From Candidatus Methylospira mobilis (GTDB lineage: Bacteria > Pseudomonadota > Gammaproteobacteria > Methylococcales > Methylococcaceae): 64,000 bases of DNA. The stretch covers positions 3,411,389 to 3,475,388 of the forward strand of contig NZ_CP044205.1 of the NCBI RefSeq assembly GCF_009498235.1. Reading direction: 5' to 3'. The notes under the pieces are model-generated. The model saw only the letters and a program-made list of their open reading frames with translations. It was not told the origin of the DNA and did no database searches. Of the stretch, positions 57,617 to 64,000 are shown one piece after another (within the stretch, counting starts at the first letter, position 1; every line of letters starts with the position of its first letter). Both the position numbers and the translations under genes were made by a program.

Positions 57617-57958
57617 ATGCGCTCATTAAAATTCATGTATTTCAGATCGATCCTGCTTGCCGTTATCGTATCAAGCGGCCTGTCCGCTTGTGGCGGCGGT
57701 ATGGGCGGCGGCGGTTATCCTATGGCCATGGGAGGAATGGGTTATGGTATGGGGCGCGGCCCCGCTACCGTTTTCGGCAGTCCCTACGGTTGGGGACGCA
57801 CGCAAAATGATGTGATTGTCGACAGCAATCGAGACAGAACCGTCGCGGTGGACAACAACAATGGCTGGAATCGTGAGCGTAACAATGCCGGCGTTTATGA
57901 CAACCGCGAACAAGGCTGGGAACGGGGCGGCGGGTTCTACCATCCGGGAAGAATTTAA
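57617..57958 (+). CDS. Small Gly-rich lipoprotein
   Basis: 113 residues. Signal peptide with lipobox LSAC (Cys25), then a Gly/Met-rich stretch and a polar Asn/Arg-rich end (DNNNGWNRERNN). No family recognised. A ribosome site (AGGTGA) lies 8 bases before the ATG. Confidence 0.7.
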   Translation: MRSLKFMYFRSILLAVIVSSGLSACGGGMGGGGYPMAMGGMGYGMGRGPATVFGSPYGWGRTQNDVIVDSNRDRTVAVDNNNGWNRERNNAGVYDNREQGWERGGGFYHPGRI

Positions 57959-58023
57959 CCGGCTCCATCTGCGCCTTATCGAAACGATGAAACTCCAATT
58001 CCTAGCTTAGAGGATTTATTGTT

Positions 58024-58515
58024 ATGTTCAGAACCATGCCGGCTGTTGCATTCAGCCTGATTTTATTGTTGTCCGGCGCTGCGATTGCGGCGAATAATTC
58101 AGATACCGGCGATATAGCGGCTGTCGCCCCCGCTTCCTACCACCTCCTGGACCCTGCCTGGCGAGTAATGGAACAAAAGGTTACCGCCTTTGTCGGCCAA
58201 CAGAAGCAGAGAGAAGTAGTCGATATGGCCTATGCCACAGTCGCCGCCGACGTTTGCGATAAGCTGGATGTGGATGAAAAAACGCTCGATAAAGAATTCA
58301 ACCTTTTATCGGCAGATATGCAAAAGAAAAACAACCCGGGAGAACAGGCCCAATTCGAAAAAGAGTTAATGGGGTATTACGGAGTGTATGTCGGATTGAT
58401 TGTTGCTGAAAGCATGCAAAACAAAGTTTTGTTCTGCAAGGAAGTCGAGAATGTAAGAACCAAAAAAGGCGGGCCGAGCCGTTATTGGAGCGCGGTATCC
58501 TCGACTCCGAAGTAA
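58024..58515 (+). CDS. Secreted protein of unknown function
   Basis: 163 residues. Signal peptide to about IAANN, then an all-helical part ([30 protein letters not shown]) with two Cys, ending [18 protein letters not shown] do not recognise a family. An IS3 transposase fragment begins just past the stop, so the C-terminus may have been altered by insertion, but I cannot see a disruption. Confidence 0.7.
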   Translation: MFRTMPAVAFSLILLLSGAAIAANNSDTGDIAAVAPASYHLLDPAWRVMEQKVTAFVGQQKQREVVDMAYATVAADVCDKLDVDEKTLDKEFNLLSADMQKKNNPGEQAQFEKELMGYYGVYVGLIVAESMQNKVLFCKEVENVRTKKGGPSRYWSAVSSTPK

Positions 58516-58830
58516 CCCATATTGAGCCTTGTTCAAATGCCTATCAGGCTTTGCTGGCCAGGCACCAACTGATTTGCAGCATGAGCAAGAAAGGTGACTG
58601 CTACGATAATGCCGCCATGGAAAGCTGGAATCACAGCTTTAAAGTCGAGGCTATCCACGGCGAGCGATTCCAGACCAGGGATGATGCCAAACACCACGTC
58701 TTCGATTACATCGAAGTGTATTACAATAGGAAACGGCTTCATTCGAAACTGGGCTATTTGTCCCCAGAGGCCTTTGAACTTAAAAATATCGCTTAGCGAG
58801 GTGTCTGCTGAATCTGGGCAGGATCACTTC
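58516..58830 (+). pseudogene. IS3-family transposase fragment (C-terminal)
   Basis: Only the last ~80 residues of the integrase core are present: [28 protein letters not shown], then [18 protein letters not shown] and the ending [22 protein letters not shown]. The rest of the gene, including the first catalytic acids, is missing. The sequence after the stop (TGTCTGCTGAATCTGGGCAG) is likely the right IS end, near 58800-58826. The fragment abuts the stop of the preceding gene. Confidence 0.85.
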
Positions 58831-58956
58831 TGCATTGATTGACAGGACGGACAGCAAACTATTGCTCAATCTGCCAATAGGGCAATATGAAGACATTAAC
58901 CCGACTTTCCGTACGCTTGCTATTCGACTCCAAATCCATCCGGAGCATGGAAAACA

Positions 58957-58998
58957 AAAGCAGCCTACAGCCGCATATTTCCGGCTGTAGGCTGCTTT
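58957..58998 (-). terminator. Strong intrinsic terminator of the flagellin gene
   Basis: A perfect 17-bp stem: AAAGCAGCCTACAGCCG (58957-58973) with CGGCTGTAGGCTGCTTT (58982-58998), eight-base loop. Read on the minus strand, a T-rich tail (TTTTGTTTT) follows. It lies directly after the flagellin stop. Confidence 0.92.
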
Positions 58999-59001
58999 AC
59001 G

Positions 59002-59397
59002 CTAACGAAGTAAACTCAGCACGTGACTGCTACTGGCATTCGCTTGCGCCAGCATCGCCGCGCTCGATTGTTGCAGGATCTGATTTTTACTTATATTGGA
59101 CATTTCAGTGGCCATATCGACGTCCTGAATGCGACTGCGCGCCGCACTCTGATTTCCATTTCCTATAGCCGACTGCAGGTTCGCGATTGCGGAAACCCCA
59201 TCATTGGCATTCTGCGAAGCTTGCGTCATGCCATTGATTTGACTGGTCAACTTATCAGAAATCGCTAAGCCTGCCGCATCATCCTGAGCGCTGTTGATCC
59301 TCACGCCAGCAGACAGTTTCTGCGTGGCAGCCTGAGTTTGTCCTAGGTAGCGTTGTGAAGTGAGTGACCCTACGTTTGTATTGATAATTAATGACAT
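59002..59397 (-). CDS. Mini-flagellin lacking the central domains
   Basis: 131 residues from the ATG preceded by AGGAG; a longer frame to 59463 has no ribosome site. About 1-70 is a normal flagellin N-terminus (IINTNVGSLTSQRYL, KLSAGVRINSAQDDAAGLAIS), and the last ~55 residues are a normal C-terminus (ARSRIQDVDMATEMSNIS, ANASSSHVLSLLR). The two are joined with the rest of D1 and any D2/D3 missing; typical flagellins are 270-500 residues. It has a sigma-28 promoter upstream and a strong terminator downstream, so it looks expressed, not dead. It could form or cap a thin filament, or be an inactive relic. Confidence 0.85.
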   Translation of the reverse strand: MSLIINTNVGSLTSQRYLGQTQAATQKLSAGVRINSAQDDAAGLAISDKLTSQINGMTQASQNANDGVSAIANLQSAIGNGNQSAARSRIQDVDMATEMSNISKNQILQQSSAAMLAQANASSSHVLSLLR

Positions 59398-59494
59398 TTT
59401 AGTCTCCTGGAAAACCCGGTTTTCGATTACCGAATGTTGAGTGTCGCCGTTCTCTGGGCTCATCTAGTTTTAAATAAACCACGCCCCGTATCGG

Positions 59495-59522
59495 TTATCG
59501 GATGCAGTTTTTTTAAACTTTA
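59495..59522 (-). promoter_or_regulatory. Sigma-28 (FliA) promoter of the mini-flagellin
   Basis: On the minus strand TAAAGTTT (59522-59515) is a perfect FliA -35, and TCCGATAA (59502-59495) matches the -10 GCCGATAA at seven of eight, with a 12-base spacer (11 is usual). It is ~100 bases from the flagellin ATG. Confidence 0.85.
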
Positions 59523-59739
59523 GGTGCTTGTACTTTGGGTTTCCGGAAAAAAGGCATCGGAACTTTCACTCGGCTATATCGAATTGTGTCATGATTGTGT
59601 TACATGAATATGTAAAACGGCGTGCAGATTTCTTCACTTTTTTAATTGCTGAAAACTGAAAACATCAGACACAATTACATGAACTAATGCTCCGGGAGAG
59701 CTTTGTTGAGCCATGTCCTTGGTGGCCGGACGAACAATC

Positions 59740-60885
59740 TCAACCGGAACAGGGTATCGGATCGATACCATAAGCAGTGACCCGGTTCCTTCCCTGGCTT
59801 TTCGACACATACAAGGCCTTGTCCGCCCTTTCGATAAAACCATGAGCCGTTTCGCCGGGAAGATAAGTGGCGACGCCCAATGAGACGGTAATGCAGCCAA
59901 TAGGCGCTTCGCTCGTCGGGCGGCGAATCTGGCATGCGGCGATTGCGACACGAATAGATTCCGCCAACGCGCGAGCGCCTTCCAGCGGCGTCATCGGCAA
60001 CAGCACTGCAAACTCTTCACCACCATAGCGGGCCGCCAGGTCCTGACCTTTAATATTACGCTTGAGTATTTCGGCGACAACCTGAATGACTTTGTCGCCA
60101 AAAAGGTGGCCATAGCTGTCGTTGACCTTTTTGAAATGATCGATATCCAAAAACAAAAGACTCGGACGAGGCCCGCCTGCATTACATGCACCCAACAGTC
60201 CGCTCATGCTCTCATCAAAATTGCGTCGATTGGCCAGCCCCGTCAAACCATCCTCCATTGCCTTTTGACGAACCCGCGTCACTTCGGCGCGCAACGTTTC
60301 TATTTCCTTATGGCTTTGCGCCAGCTGTTCGCTGAGAGAAGCTGTCGATAAACGCATTTTATCCGTTTTATGGAGCATCCGGTCCATGCTGCCGCTCCGC
60401 ATCAGGATTGCAGGCGTGGACTCGCGGAACAAATTGCGTAAGCGGCCGAGAAACGAGCCTTGATTCCGGTTGCTTTCGGTAGGCGCAACAGCGGCTTCTG
60501 TTGTCAACTCCCGGCTGAACTGTTGCAGAGAAGTATCGTAAAGCTGCACCTGCGTTCCGGCTTCCGCAACCGACATCGCCGTTGCCGAAATAATACGCTG
60601 GAGGTTAGACGGAAGTTCATCGCTTACATTGGCGCTTCCGGCCGCAATGAACCGGCTGTACAACGACGTTATTGACTGTTCGTCCAAAACGATTTGATTT
60701 TTCAACAGCTCGTCAATCGCGCTGTTCAGTTCAGGGTTCATTCCGGCCGCATACTCGTACCAGACCGTAAAACTGATAGGATTCATGGGTGCGGCATGCC
60801 TGATCATCAACGGCATGACCTTTTTTAACAGAGCAATGCTGTCTTCTACATTTTCCCGGTAGCGCACCCCTCCCCTCCCACACAA
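59740..60885 (-). CDS. Diguanylate cyclase with N-terminal helical domain
   Basis: 381 residues (start uncertain: a GTG at codon 7 is also possible; the upstream sequence is G-rich). No membrane helix and no known sensor; about 1-190 is helical, with a coiled coil just before the GGDEF domain. The active site is RYGGEEF, with the preceding LANRRNFDESM and DIDHFKKVNDSYGH intact. An inhibitory RxxD site is not obvious five residues upstream of GGEEF. Near the mini-flagellin and sharing its strand, it may affect motility, but no operon link is clear. Confidence 0.9.
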   Translation of the reverse strand: MCGRGGVRYRENVEDSIALLKKVMPLMIRHAAPMNPISFTVWYEYAAGMNPELNSAIDELLKNQIVLDEQSITSLYSRFIAAGSANVSDELPSNLQRIISATAMSVAEAGTQVQLYDTSLQQFSRELTTEAAVAPTESNRNQGSFLGRLRNLFRESTPAILMRSGSMDRMLHKTDKMRLSTASLSEQLAQSHKEIETLRAEVTRVRQKAMEDGLTGLANRRNFDESMSGLLGACNAGGPRPSLLFLDIDHFKKVNDSYGHLFGDKVIQVVAEILKRNIKGQDLAARYGGEEFAVLLPMTPLEGARALAESIRVAIAACQIRRPTSEAPIGCITVSLGVATYLPGETAHGFIERADKALYVSKSQGRNRVTAYGIDPIPCSG

Positions 60886-60888
60886 TGA

Positions 60889-61437
60889 CTAAAGCGTGCG
60901 CGCCAACACCAGCGCATCTTCCCTGCCCTTGCTGGCAGGATAATAGCCCTTGCGCTGACCGATTTCATTAAAACCCAGACTGAGATACAGATTAATGGCT
61001 TTTTGATTAGAAGGCCGGACTTCCAGCATCATCATTTCCGCGCCTTTATCGCGCGCAAGCTGCATCAGATTTTCCATCATCGCGCGTCCGTAACCTTTGC
61101 CCTGGGCGGCGGGCGATACGCAAACATTGAGCACATGCGATTCGCCGGCGCCGACCGAAGCGATGCCGTACGCCTGGATCCGGCCCAGTTTTTCGGCAAC
61201 CCAGCAGATATAGTTGACTCTGAAACAATCCCTGAAAGTTTGCGGCTCCCACGGAAACTCGTAGGCCGCATTTTCGATTTGCAGTACCGCATCGATATCC
61301 GATTTTTTCATGCGGCGATAAATCACTTCGGCCGCTTCGACCAGACTCGGGTTATATTTACTATAGAAATCCCTTTCCGCATCGTATTGTATCCAATCCT
61401 TGAGCACCTGAAAAAAACCGGACATAACGCTTAACAT
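60889..61437 (-). CDS. rimI: Ribosomal protein S18-alanine N-acetyltransferase
   Basis: About 182 residues from the first ATG that overlaps the uracil-DNA glycosylase stop by 7 bases; a later ATG at 61425 is also possible. GNAT domain: MKKSDIDAVLQIENAAYEFPW, NVCVSPAAQGKGYGRAMME (acetyl-CoA loop), MLEVRPSNQKAINLYLSLGF. RimI acetylates the N-terminus of S18. The ~40 residues before the domain are unusual and may not be translated. UDG and rimI adjacency is common in gammaproteobacteria. Confidence 0.9.
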   Translation of the reverse strand: MLSVMSGFFQVLKDWIQYDAERDFYSKYNPSLVEAAEVIYRRMKKSDIDAVLQIENAAYEFPWEPQTFRDCFRVNYICWVAEKLGRIQAYGIASVGAGESHVLNVCVSPAAQGKGYGRAMMENLMQLARDKGAEMMMLEVRPSNQKAINLYLSLGFNEIGQRKGYYPASKGREDALVLARTL

Positions 61438-62258
61438 TGCTCCCGATAGACTTTTGCCGCCAAACAAAGATCATCCCATGCCCGGCGCTTTTCGAGCGGC
61501 GATCTCAGCAAATAGGCGGGATGGTAGGTAACCACCAAAGGGGTTTCAGCATAACGGTGAACGCTACCGCGCAACTTGCCGATCGGCGTTGCCGTTTTCA
61601 ATAGATTCTGCGCCGCTATGCGTCCCACGGCGAGAATAATACGCGGTTTTACCAGCGCGATCTGCTGTTTTAGATAACTTTCGCAAGCCGCCACTTCTGC
61701 GGGCTGCGGATCGCGATTACCCGGAGGACGGCATTTGAGTATGTTCGCTATATACACCTGCGTTCGCGGCAAGCCAAGCGCGAACAGCATTTCCGTCAAT
61801 AGCTGGCCGGCGCGGCCGACGAAAGGCTCGCCTTGCAGATCCTCCTGCTCGCCGGGCGCTTCACCGATCACCATCCAATCGGCTTCGTGATTGCCGACGC
61901 CAAAAACGGTTTGCGTGCGGCTGCCATGCAACCCGCATGCAGTACAGGCTCGTACGCGCGCTTCCAGATCATCCCAAGCCGATGTTCCTGCCGATGACTC
62001 CACCATTTCAGCAGCGAGATGTTCAGCCTCTGACAGCGGAACCGTGTCGTTTGAATTTACGGGGAGTGCGACAACAGGCTCGGCAGCAACGCCGGCCTGC
62101 AGATGCAAACCGGTGTCCTCTGCCATCACAGTTTCCAATGCTGCCTTATCCGCCAAAACGTCTACTTTATTAATGTCAGAAACCTGAAATCGAGGCACCC
62201 AGACCGGTATGCCCATCGCATCCAGGTAATCCAGCCGTTGTTGCTCGGAGTTAATCAT
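61431..62258 (-). CDS. Type 4 uracil-DNA glycosylase (Fe-S)
   Basis: 275 residues. C-terminal ~190 residues carry the family-4 motifs: RACTACGLHGSRTQTVFG, GEAPGEQEDLQGEPFVG and HPAYLLRSP. The four cluster Cys are in RACTACG, ILKCRPPGNRDP and VAACESY. The N-terminal ~80 residues are variable. It removes uracil from DNA. Confidence 0.93.
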   Translation of the reverse strand: MINSEQQRLDYLDAMGIPVWVPRFQVSDINKVDVLADKAALETVMAEDTGLHLQAGVAAEPVVALPVNSNDTVPLSEAEHLAAEMVESSAGTSAWDDLEARVRACTACGLHGSRTQTVFGVGNHEADWMVIGEAPGEQEDLQGEPFVGRAGQLLTEMLFALGLPRTQVYIANILKCRPPGNRDPQPAEVAACESYLKQQIALVKPRIILAVGRIAAQNLLKTATPIGKLRGSVHRYAETPLVVTYHPAYLLRSPLEKRRAWDDLCLAAKVYREQC

Positions 62259-62286
62259 TTATCAGAGGAGTAACAATCGGCCTCAA

Positions 62287-63831
62287 TCAAACCTCCCCAA
62301 CCTGGGGGTGCGTGCGATCTTTCCCGCTCAACAGCTTATTGACGGCATTGATATACGCCTTTGCCGAAGCGATGACTATATCGGTATCCGAGCCCAGCCC
62401 ATTGACGATACGCCCGCCCTTTTCCAGCCTGACCGTGACTTCGCCCTGCGCATCGGTGCCGCTGGTAATATTATTCACCGAATAAAGGGTTAAGCTGGTT
62501 CCGGTATTCACCAGCGATTCTATGGCCTTGAGACTGGCATCCACCGCACCGCCGCCGCTGGCTGCGCCGGTCAGCTCATCGGCATCCACCTTCAAGGTCA
62601 CCGAAGCGCACGGTATTTCACCGGTTTCGGAACAAACTTTCAGAGCCACCAATTTAACGCGCTCATCGTCGGATTCGCCGCCGGCCTCATTCAACAACGC
62701 CTGAAGATCTTCGTCGAATATTTCGTGTTTTTTATCGGCAAGCTGTTTGAACCGGAAAAAAACCGCATTCAACTCTTCTTCCGAAGCAAACCCGGCGCCG
62801 AGCTCCTGCATGCGGGTGCGAAAGGCGTTGCGTCCGGAATGCTTGCCCAGCACCATGCGATTGGCGCTCCAGCCGACTTCTTCCGCGCTCATGATCTCAT
62901 AGGTTTCGCGGCTTTTCAGCACGCCATCCTGATGGATGCCGGACTCGTGCGCAAAGGCATTGGCGCCAACGATAGCCTTGTTCGGCTGCACAGGGAAGCC
63001 GGTAATGCTCGACACCAGTTTGGAACAGGCGACGATTTCACGGGTATCCACTTCCGTATGACAGGAAAAAAAGTCCTTGCGCGTTTTCACCGCCATGACC
63101 ACTTCTTCCAGCGCGGCATTGCCGGCTCTCTCTCCCAGGCCGTTGATGGTGCATTCCACCTGACGCGCACCATTGGACACCGCCGCCAGCGAATTGGCTA
63201 CCGCAAGCCCGAGATCGTTGTGACAATGGACGGAAAAGATGGCCTTGTCGGAATTGGGAATACGCTGCCGCAATTTTGCGATCAGCAAACCGAACTGTTC
63301 CGGCATCGCATAGCCGACAGTGTCCGGGATATTCAGCGTTCCCGCTCCGGCGTCGATTACCGCCTCCAGTATGCGGCATAAAAAGTCTTCTTCCGAACGC
63401 CCGGCGTCTTCCGGAGAAAACTCGACGTTATCGGTAAACTGACGCGCGCGCTTGACCGCCCTGACCGCGTATTCGATGACCTGCTCGGGCGACATATTCA
63501 ACTTGCGCTGCATATGTATCGGAGAAGTCGCTATAAAGGTATGGATGCGCGAATTGCGCGCGCCGGCAAGCGCGGCCCCCGCGCAGTCGATATCCTTGTC
63601 CAGCGCGCGCGCCAGCCCGCAAACGGTGGAATCGCTTATCGCTTTGGCCACCGCCTGCACCGATTCGAAGTCCCCCTGGCTGGCGGCGGGAAAGCCGGCT
63701 TCAATGATATCGACCTTGAGCCGTTCCAGCGCGCGCGCAATGCGCACTTTTTCTTCGCGGGTCATCGACGCGCCGGGACTTTGCTCTCCGTCGCGGAGAG
63801 TGGTATCAAAAATTATCAGTTTTTCGCTCAT
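62287..63831 (-). CDS. leuA: 2-isopropylmalate synthase
   Basis: 514 residues from the ATG with GGAG eight bases upstream; an ATG 30 bases earlier is less likely. Catalytic domain [44 protein letters not shown], and a C-terminal leucine-binding regulatory domain. It condenses acetyl-CoA with 2-oxoisovalerate, the first step of leucine synthesis. The next gene upstream lies outside the window. Confidence 0.96.
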   Translation of the reverse strand: MSEKLIIFDTTLRDGEQSPGASMTREEKVRIARALERLKVDIIEAGFPAASQGDFESVQAVAKAISDSTVCGLARALDKDIDCAGAALAGARNSRIHTFIATSPIHMQRKLNMSPEQVIEYAVRAVKRARQFTDNVEFSPEDAGRSEEDFLCRILEAVIDAGAGTLNIPDTVGYAMPEQFGLLIAKLRQRIPNSDKAIFSVHCHNDLGLAVANSLAAVSNGARQVECTINGLGERAGNAALEEVVMAVKTRKDFFSCHTEVDTREIVACSKLVSSITGFPVQPNKAIVGANAFAHESGIHQDGVLKSRETYEIMSAEEVGWSANRMVLGKHSGRNAFRTRMQELGAGFASEEELNAVFFRFKQLADKKHEIFDEDLQALLNEAGGESDDERVKLVALKVCSETGEIPCASVTLKVDADELTGAASGGGAVDASLKAIESLVNTGTSLTLYSVNNITSGTDAQGEVTVRLEKGGRIVNGLGSDTDIVIASAKAYINAVNKLLSGKDRTHPQVGEV

Positions 63832-63901
63832 GAACAAACTCCATGAATACCGGACAGCCACAGGGCCGTTATCCGGAAGATGATTCGGATTTGTGGGTAT
63901 T

Positions 63902-64000
63902 TCAGTCTGTATGAGAGAATCGTGTATGCCCCTGGCGGGGCAGCAGCAGGCACAGAAAATCGGCGTCCAGGCCGAGGGCTTGAACGGTTTTCCTGGTGAA
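63902..64000 (-). other. Leu-rich open frame upstream of leuA (partial)
   Basis: An open frame enters from the window edge and stops at a TGA at 63902, 71 bases before the leuA start. It reads [25 protein letters not shown]. The Leu run (CTG TGC CTG CTG CTG) could be a leader peptide for leucine attenuation, or simply the end of an upstream gene; the start lies off the window, so I cannot decide. Confidence 0.35.

Noticed and set aside
1..64000. CRISPR arrays, tRNA or rRNA genes
   Set aside because: I found no regularly spaced direct repeats and no cloverleaf or rRNA sequence on reading; a dedicated scan could still find one.

Overview
The window looks like a chromosomal segment of a gammaproteobacterium. 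The Tat operon, dksA-gluQRS, smpB/ratA/rnfH, pgaBCD, oadGAB and leuA are all of gammaproteobacterial type. A methanotroph-like (Methylococcales) host is my best guess from the overall style of the proteins, but no methane or methanol oxidation gene lies here, so this is inference.

Region by region. (1) 64-16439, all on the minus strand, is a dense signalling island. It has two operons and some debris: an ethylene-receptor-like histidine kinase, an Rcp1-like receiver and a large hybrid kinase (5622-383); then a triple-receiver hybrid kinase, CheR, CheB and a REC-PAS-PAS-GGDEF-EAL protein (13406-5801). These are followed by a frameshifted REC-PAS-GGDEF gene and a decayed hybrid kinase. Fragments of kinase tails are scattered between them. 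(2) 16707-21076, plus strand: a DUF2726 protein, tatABC, a ZIP transporter, a GDT1-type transporter and thiD. (3) 21384-24203: a frameshifted secreted GH19 chitinase, a NarX-type kinase relic and AT-rich DNA. (4) 24267-28929: agmatine deiminase plus N-carbamoylputrescine amidase (putrescine synthesis), an EcsC protein, a lipoprotein, a MITE-like element and a YqaA-type membrane protein. (5) 29161-32072: a GGDEF-EAL protein translationally coupled to an ODP-type di-iron protein. (6) 32285-36598: a FimV-like LysM protein, a membrane-anchored vWA protein and an unknown membrane protein. (7) 36562-40875, minus strand: a three-gene operon of PLP decarboxylase, ATP-grasp ligase and PLP enzyme, with no function I recognise. 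(8) 41391-44685: a lipoprotein, a small secreted protein, an orphan NarL regulator, dksA, gluQRS and repeats. (9) 51697-44690, minus strand: oadG-oadA-oadB-pgaB-pgaC-pgaD, apparently one transcription unit. (10) 51866-58515: membrane proteins, a cytochrome c, dacC, smpB, an NSS transporter, ratA, rnfH and small exported proteins. (11) 58516-64000: an IS3 relic, a 131-residue mini-flagellin with its own sigma-28 promoter and terminator, a diguanylate cyclase, rimI, a type-4 uracil-DNA glycosylase and leuA.

A recurring theme is cyclic-di-GMP: four GGDEF proteins, two with EAL domains, share the window with the PgaCD synthase, which in E. coli is controlled by that nucleotide. Possible inputs are ethylene/Cu(I) (ETR1-like domain) and oxygen/iron (ODP). 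Gene decay is also marked, with two genes broken at homopolymers, two kinase relics, kinase-tail fragments and MITE-like repeats. The most interesting candidates are the ethylene-receptor-like kinase operon, the ODP/GGDEF-EAL pair, the decarboxylase/ATP-grasp/PLP operon and the mini-flagellin.
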